Assembly (NCBI GenBank): GCA_039105265.1
Contig: JAPFFF010000018.1
Location: 248,001-312,000, forward strand
DNA length: 64,000 bases
Origin: Tritrichomonas musculus
Taxonomy: Eukaryota; Parabasalia; Tritrichomonadida; Tritrichomonadidae
Direction of reading: 5' to 3'
Shown: positions 58,201 to 64,000 of the stretch, one piece after another
Layout of the letters: every line of letters starts with the position of its first letter
How positions within the stretch are numbered: the first letter of the stretch is position 1
The notes under the pieces: model-generated
Seen by the model: only the letters and a program-made list of their open reading frames with translations
Database searches by the model: none
Told to the model about the DNA's origin: nothing
Program-made: the position numbers and the translations under genes

Positions 58201-61200
58201 TATGAACGAGGAAGTGGTTACATTTATTCAACCAAACCAGACAAAAGTGAACGTTCACAAAGAATCCATCCTGATTTCCGTTTATTCATGACCTACAATC
58301 CAGTGAACACGAGCTCAAATAATGTTTCTCCTTCATTTTTGAGTCGATGTTCGCTTTTCTCAATGAGTCCAATTGATTTCAATCTTTATGACTCAGCTGT
58401 TGTTGTTTCAGGAATCATTGAACAATGCTACTTTTCATTTTCAACACCATCAGAAGTTTCAGCCAAAATTGCTTCTTTCCATTTGAAAATGAAAGATGAA
58501 GGCCAACATCAATTGACATGTCGAACTTTGATTCACATAAGTCGTGAAATATTTTATAAGAACAAATCTAATCGAATTGAACAAGACCAATTAAAAGAAA
58601 TCATCTTTAATCATTATTTCCAAGGTCATCAAGATGAAACCCTCACTTTTGAACAAAGCAAACAAATGTTCAATGATGAAATTGACACTGCTTTTGAAAG
58701 CAAAGTTGATGATGAATTACTAGAAAAGTTACAAAAAATAGAAAGAAACACTTCTAAAGCTTGTAATTCAATGATCAACATCATAAATGACTTTTCATCT
58801 CAATTAAATAAAATTGTTAATGCAAATCAAGAAGAATCAAAACAAAATACAGAATTACCTAGATTTAAATTCAATGAATTCTTGTCAAATTTGACCATTT
58901 TACAAATCAAAGATTTGGGTCAAATTACTTCTTACTTTATGAAATCTATTAAATTCATATCAAAAAATATTCACGAATTCACAAAAGAACAAATTTCTTA
59001 TTTGGCATCTGTAACAACTGTCTTTGATTTGATTTATCAAATGAAAGAAATTTCTACTGATAGAGAACTCGCAAGAGCACAAAATTTATTCCTTGATTCT
59101 GATTACATTCGAAATCTTCCTTTGTTTTCTATTGCACTTTTCCAAATTCATGCATTTACAAGCTTGTATCATCGAGGCCTTTATTTAGAAGAAATTCCTG
59201 AAGTTTTAATTAACGTTGATTTCTCGAAAAATTATTTCCAAATCTTTAAATGGAATGAATTAGGAAAACCATTAAATAGAACTTTTACATCTCTTAAAAA
59301 AAGTCCTTATTTTGCAGCATTAGATTTACCAGATGATCTAGAATCATTTGATTTCACTCCATATAAATGGAAAGATAATATTTCTCCACTTCAACAAATT
59401 TGTTCTTCATTATTTAAATGTAAGAAATGCCGTTATTTGTTCAATGGATTAATGAATGATCTTTTTGTTTTCACTTATACCATCTATAAGAAAGCAAACA
59501 TTAATCTTTTGAATGATTGGATTAATTGGCTTGGCCTCTTCTTTAAAGCTTTTGGAAAGATTAATTATAACATTTCTTTCGATGAATTCGAGTCTATTTT
59601 ATATCGATGGAAAAATGCAAGTGAATCAGAAATCATCGAATTAATGAATAAAATTGATAAAATTAAATCAATTCCTGAAGGTTTCGATTTCGATGATCGT
59701 GCAATTCAATCAACAAATTGCGTCAAACTTTTTGAAGCAATTAACGATTTATATGAAGATTTGAAAGAGAAATTCCTTGAAATTACTGAAAATAATAAAG
59801 TTGCTCGTGACTTCTTCACATTAAAAGAAAAGATTTCGAAATTAGCTGAGAAAAATGACAGTCCGCTTAAGCGACCATATCAACTTTTATTAACAAATAT
59901 TGAATCACTTAATCAAAAAGTTTCCATTGAAAATTACAATCATATTAATAAGATCTTCTTGTCAATTAATCAACCATCCACAAAGAAAGGACATAGAGAA
60001 AACATGTTCCAATGGCCAACGAATCAAAATTTAGGACAAATTGAAGAGAAAAGACAGAAAATACTTGAATCATTGATTTCTTTTTCAATTGAGTTAGAAA
60101 AAGTTGAATCATTGGAAAAAGCACCAAAATGGATGACATTATGTGATCTTTCAGAACCAGAATTCTTAATGAAAGAATTTCTTGAAACAAAGACAATCTC
60201 ACAAGAAACAATAGATTATTATAAATCTCTTTTAAGAGCTCAATTGTTATATGCACTTTTTGAAAACAGCATTAAAGATAAGTATGAATATTGCAATACA
60301 CAAAAGATTATCTTCTTCTTTAATCAATTTAATGATAGATTTAATATTGTTGAAGATAATTGGATACTAATTGCCCAAAAATTATCACAAACTTATCCAA
60401 CTGACTTTTGCATTTCCATTCCTAGTTTCAAACCATTAGATATTCTTTCACTTCTTTTGAATCCATTAACTAAACAGAAAGGATGCATCTTTAATGATAG
60501 AAATGTACCTGAACAACTCATTAATGACTTTAATGGCATATTTGATTTTATAGCATTAGATGAATCAGTAGAATCATTTGATGAAGTTTCATCTCAAGTT
60601 ACTAAAATTATTATTGAATATGCTAATGAAAATTATCCAAATGAATATAGAGATTACTTAGAAGATGCTGAAATTGATGAATTTAATGAATTCATTCAAT
60701 TAGTGAAAGAAAAAAATATTTTATCTGATATTTATGATTTATTAGATCAGATTTCTATTGCACTTAACTTTAGTGAATATATAACTAGTCATTCTAATGA
60801 CATTAATGCTGAAAACCTTGACTTCTCGGATATTGAAAATATTGATTTTAATAAATTTAATTCTTATATAAATGAAAATCCTTGCAGTGGATTTTATATA
60901 TCTCAATTCCCTGAAGTTAGGAGTTATGTAAGCAAAATAAAAGAATTAATTTCTAATGAAGAAACTAGAAATGAAAAGTTTCCTTTGGGATTGTTTGAAT
61001 TTCGAATTTTTAGTAGAGTTCAATGCATCCAATTCCAAATTCCAAGTGATTTTCCAAATGAGTTTGTTGGTGATTTCCAAGAATTCTTATTTAAAGAAAT
61101 TTCTAAGAAATTAATTACTAGGAAATACAAGAATTTCTCTAATTTCATTGGTCTTTTATTATCAAGCACACCCAACTTTATTACTGAAAAATGCTATTCA

Positions 61201-64000
61201 GAACATCTTAGAAACATCATTCTTAACCTGATTACTCATCCAAAAGAACCAATGCTTAAACAAGAAATCATGAAATTCTTTAAGAAATTCTTACCAACAA
61301 TTCTCAATAAACTTGGAAGTCCAGATTGGAACAAGATCATTAATGAAGAGCTTAAGTATGAAAACAAAGGCGAAGTAATTAGTTTCCTAACAAATCCATG
61401 GAGATTTGCTTTAGAACGCATTAAAAAAGAAATTGATGAAGATTTTCAAATGAAAGAATTTGATGTTCAAAAAGCTGTTAAAGCAATATTAGGAATGATA
61501 AATAATCTTACATCAGACACGTCAATTGAACAATTAATAGAGAATGTAAAGAAAGATGAAACTGATCTACAAGATAAACTTGTTCAAGATTATCGAAAAG
61601 TTGAACAAAATAATGAAAAAGAAAGTGAAACAGAGAAAGAATTAAATAAACAATGGATTGAATACAGCAAATATATCAAGTCTTATCTTTCCAAAATTCC
61701 TTCTCTTCCAATAACAACTGTTCCTGTTTCAGCACCACCAATTCAAGGTGAATCTTCATTTGATGATTTTTATGATTTCTTTTCGCAAAAGTTGCTTAGT
61801 TTACCAACTAGAAAAAGTGATGTTTTAGCTATCATTCCAAGAAAAAGTAATACAATATATACATTGAGTTATAAACATGCTGGAAAGAATATCACACTTA
61901 AATTCTTTGCCAGTGGAAAAGTCATGTTGTTCATTCCACCTAAAAACTCATCAATTCAATCTTTGAATCTTCAATGTGAAGGTGTTGAATTTAGAATTCT
62001 TAGCATCCAATATGATATTGATGTTGTCAGATTTAAATACTCCAGAATGGAAAATATTCGAAATACTTATGAATCATTTAGCAAATGTTATCAACAAGCT
62101 CAAAAAGAAGATTTTAAAGGAAGTGATCGAATTCAAATCATTCAAAAAATCGGTCAAGTTAAAATTTTATTCGGCGATGTTGATCTTGAAACTTTCATTG
62201 AAAAACTTAAGTCTTTGAACACTCAACATCGTAGCAAAGAAATTAAAAACTTGATTAGTGAAAGTGGATATTTAGATAAGTTGAAGAATGATGTTGCTGA
62301 CCTGGAAAAGTTTACAGCAATTTCATTCTCAATTGAACACATGGAAAAACCACATGCAACAACAAACTTCCTCTCAGAAAATTTGTCAAATATAATTTCA
62401 TCTGTTAAAATAAATCTTGACAAATCTAAATTTGAATTGTTTTCAAGTGAATATCAAAAGAAGCATGAATTCTTTACTTCAACATCTAAAGAATTTCAAA
62501 TACTTTTCAGAATTTCACAGAAGTTTTTATTAAAACCAAATGCTGTTAGAAGTTACAATGTTGAAACATCTAATGAAGAAATGGATAAAATTGAAGCTTC
62601 TGAACATTTATTAACACCATCAATCTTCAAAAATGGAGATGAATTAAACGTCACAATTAAAAAGATTGACGTTAACATTGATCCATTGATATTTGGAGTT
62701 GATTTGTCACCAATTCAAATTAGATTGGGTAACTTTACTGAAGAAGAAATTATTTGTGAATTTCAACAAATTAATGAAGAATTACCATTACCTAAATATC
62801 ATAACGAAGTTGGTTTCTTAATCATTGAAATTCCAGTTGAATCATTATGTAAAGATGCACTTGTATATGCCAAAAATGATGAAGAAGAACCAGAAAAGAA
62901 AAATGAATCAAGTCCACATGCAAAGAAGAAATCATCTAAACCAAGCTTCATTGATATTGAGAAAACATTTGAATTTGATGGTGTTATCTCATTAAAGACA
63001 AGAGAAGATCCAAACATTTCATCTAAAATTTCATATTCAATCAAGCTTCGTTACATTTCATTAACCGCATTTATTAGCATTAAAAATGATCATTTCTTTG
63101 CTTTTAATGATGAAAAGACCGAAATTGTTCCATTTTTGGCAGGATCGAACTCGAAATTAATCTTTGAAAAGTTTTTGAACAAAGATATAAAGAATTCGAA
63201 CTTTTTAGATAATATTTTCGAGTTGAAAGATAACAAAGCAAAGAAGCCTGACTTCAAATCAACAATTAATCAAGCAGATAATCGAATAATCGATATTAGC
63301 ACACAATTTATTCGTGAGGAAAATCCACAAAATGCTTCACTTTCAGCTAACATTGTATTTGGATTAACGAAAGAGAAATCAATACCAGCCACTCTTCATA
63401 TCAATACAATTCCAAAGAGACAGAATAACGTTCCGCCCATTTCTTTAGCCATTTATTCCGATAAAACGATGGATTTCGAAAGTAAAGATGCATTAGTCAA
63501 TATTGGCAATCTTGGAAGAAAAGTTTACTTCTTCTTTGGTACATTAAATAACAGTGATAAACCAATTAAACTTACTAACGTTACATTGATATGTAGAGAT
63601 AGGATTAGTTTCATACAAGCTGAATTTGATCCCGCTAAAAATAATGACACAATTCCACCAAATAAATATGGCTATGCTATTTACTTCTTTGAAGTTAAAT
63701 ATACAGGTCATGTTCTTTTAAGAAATAACAATGACACATTCAATGCTAATTTGAGGATAGAATTTGGCGGAGAAACTCAAGATGTTAATTTCAAATATAA
63801 AGTTTCAGCTGTTCAAATTCAAGAATCATCCGTTAAATATAGTGGAAATAAGAACAATTATTATTCCTATGATTATTCTAAACAATCATTTATTCAATGT
63901 AACATTGGCACCGTTAATTCTGATCCAATCTTCCGTAATTCAGATAAACAAATATTAATGAATCCCTATTGCTATTCTATTTATGATAAAACAAATTCAA
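52258..64000 (+). CDS. Giant six-AAA+ ATPase, dynein/midasin-like (partial)
   Basis: At least 3914 codons, intronless, open to the window edge. Six AAA+ modules in one chain, with P-loops at about residues 39 (GETGTSKT), 355 (GPNGCGKT), 678 (GKTGTGKT), 1032 (GPSGFKT, shortened), 1467 (GPNGCGKS) and 1779 (GPTASGKT). Walker B strands include CIILDEINLAH, VFIADELNLAD and CWILIEELHLA; modules 2 and 6 have LILDQID and LLLDGIE. Acidic inserts lie near 950-980 and 1890-1915. A helical linker of about 1100 residues follows, then a beta-rich region with repeated Ig-like strands to the edge. Six AAA+ modules in one chain occur in midasin and dynein; the beta-rich tail and absence (so far) of a midasin-type acidic/VWA end argue against plain midasin. 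It probably remodels a large complex mechanically. The start is chosen as the first ATG, 26 nt after an initiator-like TCATA. Confidence 0.8.
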   Translation, partial: MSEEIDMDTSLFIRTKGAISRIQKVVDGIKSGIPLLLEGETGTSKTATAKCAAKEINQNAILFNFSSQTTVEDLLGRISKSSDAWSGFSFKKGPFTEAFEKGYCIILDEINLAHETVLQCIESSLDSRTLSLDFSGSEVDKTIQMHPDFHIIATQNPLTSKFSQKRNFLSHKFTSRFQIIKFGEIGQDEFIEIATGLSNNIDSITPEFIKSLVQFHFEWPKNKHSCSFTSHTDTENSSPTNYVFTIREICRTIKSIEKGLTPFESILVNYGSRYNEESKKAMKKLLHSLNIHEEYHFFKSSYYIDYILSNNQYKSETKIVTTPSNSRFYLTQILSHTFSTSFHLLDNYQPILLVGPNGCGKTSVGRWIGDLYTSFVTNKNKDFDDDQEINSKDDCKFFICNPEMTISDIIGRYLPNKQSTSRFSTNDHGANNNYSDAPIEWMYGPVVKAMINGDCLILDQIDTAPSTILERLNSLFDGLGEKDFKFPIQENLENPEVLVDPKFRIIATSSLSGLNDLSPAFLNRFTVVYINEQLNTIGENLPLFIRCISPYASKVNSGKQDINFIANEVTKTLIKDNVLTSLNLSKCVNGFFKLNKRFPEAEKESILKFCFDACIYHTSSIPEMNDNFINILLESLGEDDRKDTEFDVFHFKEAKSTREVMATLVACSVIGLHTILVGKTGTGKTAAAMAFSRMNKFSSKTSSTHIISFNGETQLDELYGYFTIDKGNFDLHQGELSQAMSEGEVFIADELNLADQQIIQSLNVAIEPFSGENIILPVTGSPIQIKEGFFFIGCQNDLTMNGRRPIPESIKKKILCINYPESSQEDLLVLCSSIAKQFNFDRAIPKCTASLIEKMKADPTLRIKPWSLREVRTLFRRIAYFKTKTQDIKGFTALHHASFMLASSYQNYDEMINKIADLVCTAFLQKAMRKSLINDLKSDIKVIKYIDQSYADNDDTTSDTDDDDDDDDDDNKKKQPKDKNESHYRIKLIKGSLELNITNSQLLDIPENIQTLWRTIFDIYLTTQSEPLLFNGPSGFKTYLSELFSSLAPVIYLHSDSTISSLVGQIALLDRYQAKLSLIEALDDFTGHNVKLKESLNQIKTYLEENDDINEELLTSATDQIKSNVPVSFIPIIDNVAHRLIDIQEEERDIQNNVRVGNRMFSNYISLFKPGLITKSIFCQNSLILKNFAQPSPAVVERFNELLSVTPTLTLFEDTTNTFTTPTNNKIYGFSSVFRIIAICLPPEKRNLSDAMLSRLTEIYIPSYSQDEQENVFKTYLEKQFEHDISLTIKPLSILKQALRAFEKQSFDLNISFRQKIKIIQVANQWQRKFPDMDVLTIYIISIMRCAGGPLPFELKQLLYQIMEETFNPKGELSEFPSRLSVVYQSDSGDDQFYDTYKCTMDVPCLSLINDGDTICSSLTNFTYPNISFMNNKLNEKPKFRFTFSNYDLIDVIFSFSIINYPLIIEGPNGCGKSSAFFYVAECLGVKVIQISISRSTTVEDLFGRFEPNAESENLQFDFKPTAFLNAIDNDRNSGEKCWILIEELHLASPSVIDALEPIFNPQSDHVTLPDGTFVQRGNFFIVGLLSKPLQKQSISNTALYYKVRNYTRNEFTEISKFILESNEYGGITKRICPILSKLYEISASSQIKIPVTPREAHKFVKMMNAATQHPNQNDQLSDIEVSQILFLGRFVEDDLKDSAKEILNQILKDLEFSANEEIPEFTTENGGSTLASKKLSMEVSMRTQSRHNEIDHLTTSERELFEFLILNVQDYSPIIVQGPTASGKTFSIQLFADVLGKNLKVLQMNSEINSSYIAGSYQPSKDLSPNDITELQNALNLLTNFTDLLPEKFRAKIQKNQINDWSPAEFSELKKCVNDLLLESTQRTYKEDREYDDDEDDDDDDNYQDRNRLDDENDISNAREFINKVNSSLLFFNHLNRNDSLIIKALTEGDWLLLDGIESSPSDFLDRLSTLLDDPPIMNLYERGSGYIYSTKPDKSERSQRIHPDFRLFMTYNPVNTSSNNVSPSFLSRCSLFSMSPIDFNLYDSAVVVSGIIEQCYFSFSTPSEVSAKIASFHLKMKDEGQHQLTCRTLIHISREIFYKNKSNRIEQDQLKEIIFNHYFQGHQDETLTFEQSKQMFNDEIDTAFESKVDDELLEKLQKIERNTSKACNSMINIINDFSSQLNKIVNANQEESKQNTELPRFKFNEFLSNLTILQIKDLGQITSYFMKSIKFISKNIHEFTKEQISYLASVTTVFDLIYQMKEISTDRELARAQNLFLDSDYIRNLPLFSIALFQIHAFTSLYHRGLYLEEIPEVLINVDFSKNYFQIFKWNELGKPLNRTFTSLKKSPYFAALDLPDDLESFDFTPYKWKDNISPLQQICSSLFKCKKCRYLFNGLMNDLFVFTYTIYKKANINLLNDWINWLGLFFKAFGKINYNISFDEFESILYRWKNASESEIIELMNKIDKIKSIPEGFDFDDRAIQSTNCVKLFEAINDLYEDLKEKFLEITENNKVARDFFTLKEKISKLAEKNDSPLKRPYQLLLTNIESLNQKVSIENYNHINKIFLSINQPSTKKGHRENMFQWPTNQNLGQIEEKRQKILESLISFSIELEKVESLEKAPKWMTLCDLSEPEFLMKEFLETKTISQETIDYYKSLLRAQLLYALFENSIKDKYEYCNTQKIIFFFNQFNDRFNIVEDNWILIAQKLSQTYPTDFCISIPSFKPLDILSLLLNPLTKQKGCIFNDRNVPEQLINDFNGIFDFIALDESVESFDEVSSQVTKIIIEYANENYPNEYRDYLEDAEIDEFNEFIQLVKEKNILSDIYDLLDQISIALNFSEYITSHSNDINAENLDFSDIENIDFNKFNSYINENPCSGFYISQFPEVRSYVSKIKELISNEETRNEKFPLGLFEFRIFSRVQCIQFQIPSDFPNEFVGDFQEFLFKEISKKLITRKYKNFSNFIGLLLSSTPNFITEKCYSEHLRNIILNLITHPKEPMLKQEIMKFFKKFLPTILNKLGSPDWNKIINEELKYENKGEVISFLTNPWRFALERIKKEIDEDFQMKEFDVQKAVKAILGMINNLTSDTSIEQLIENVKKDETDLQDKLVQDYRKVEQNNEKESETEKELNKQWIEYSKYIKSYLSKIPSLPITTVPVSAPPIQGESSFDDFYDFFSQKLLSLPTRKSDVLAIIPRKSNTIYTLSYKHAGKNITLKFFASGKVMLFIPPKNSSIQSLNLQCEGVEFRILSIQYDIDVVRFKYSRMENIRNTYESFSKCYQQAQKEDFKGSDRIQIIQKIGQVKILFGDVDLETFIEKLKSLNTQHRSKEIKNLISESGYLDKLKNDVADLEKFTAISFSIEHMEKPHATTNFLSENLSNIISSVKINLDKSKFELFSSEYQKKHEFFTSTSKEFQILFRISQKFLLKPNAVRSYNVETSNEEMDKIEASEHLLTPSIFKNGDELNVTIKKIDVNIDPLIFGVDLSPIQIRLGNFTEEEIICEFQQINEELPLPKYHNEVGFLIIEIPVESLCKDALVYAKNDEEEPEKKNESSPHAKKKSSKPSFIDIEKTFEFDGVISLKTREDPNISSKISYSIKLRYISLTAFISIKNDHFFAFNDEKTEIVPFLAGSNSKLIFEKFLNKDIKNSNFLDNIFELKDNKAKKPDFKSTINQADNRIIDISTQFIREENPQNASLSANIVFGLTKEKSIPATLHINTIPKRQNNVPPISLAIYSDKTMDFESKDALVNIGNLGRKVYFFFGTLNNSDKPIKLTNVTLICRDRISFIQAEFDPAKNNDTIPPNKYGYAIYFFEVKYTGHVLLRNNNDTFNANLRIEFGGETQDVNFKYKVSAVQIQESSVKYSGNKNNYYSYDYSKQSFIQCNIGTVNSDPIFRNSDKQILMNPYCYSIYDKTNS

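Noticed and set aside
52258-64000. Identification as midasin (MDN1/REA1) or as a dynein heavy chain
   Set aside because: Six AAA+ modules fit both in outline, but the visible linker and beta-rich tail match neither clearly; the end of the gene is outside the window.
1-64000. Alternative genetic code (TGA or TAA/TAG reassigned)
   Set aside because: Long frames, including the 1810-aa polymerase and the >3900-codon AAA+ gene, are open in the standard code, and gene ends use TAA and TGA normally.

Overview
The window looks like nuclear DNA of a parabasalid protist (trichomonad; a Tritrichomonas- or Trichomonas-like genome). The evidence is indirect: very AT-rich non-coding DNA, long intronless frames in the standard code, a trichomonad-style TCA-Y-W initiator just upstream of an ATG, and a dense load of Maverick/Polinton, MULE, Tc1/mariner-like and other DNA transposons. 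No rRNA or canonical tRNA gene was seen. One undisturbed chromosomal gene is visible, the 5' 11.7 kb of a giant AAA+ ATPase gene (52258 to beyond the window edge). Nearly everything to its left is mobile DNA.

Layout. 1-5039: a 3.9-kb non-autonomous element with an 8-bp target duplication (497-4383), with three smaller TA-flanked elements inside it, two of them one within the other. 5049-10077: a MULE transposon with a 9-bp target duplication, 1.3-1.5-kb inverted repeats containing a 62-bp minisatellite, and an intact 697-aa transposase. 10343-11186: a TA-flanked MITE-like element. 11476-36415: a helicase gene with a ubiquitin-peptidase-like tail, split by a 22.66-kb Maverick/Polinton (11814-34473, 6-bp target duplication CAGTTG). 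38270-43368: a DNA transposon with perfectly matched-length 687-bp inverted repeats, a 16-bp target duplication, and a single gene joining a bromodomain to an rve (retroviral-type) integrase. 43406-49576: a nest bounded by 43-bp inverted repeats that fold as hairpins, holding a MITE, an intact Tc1-like element and a coding-like relic. 50012-51978: another inverted-repeat element. 52258-64000: the giant AAA+ gene.

The Maverick is a recent copy: its two 262-bp ends differ at only a handful of positions. It is visibly more GC-rich than its surroundings. It carries a packaging ATPase, a capsid-type protein, a small basic putative minor capsid protein, an integrase, a fibre-like protein, a protein-primed family B DNA polymerase, a KilA-N protein and several unknowns. 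It looks nearly complete but with about three or four breaks, so it is treated as a fossil. Many of its genes share a TATTTTTG box 5-11 nt before the ATG. An EcoRI-centred palindrome recurs three times in it, once inside a coding frame. A 440-bp gap upstream of the polymerase gene holds Pol III-type A and B boxes and strong stem structures.

The most novel-looking items are the bromodomain-integrase transposon with its long target duplication, the helicase-ubiquitin peptidase fusion, the recurrent palindrome and shared promoter box of the Maverick, and the tRNA-like locus within it.
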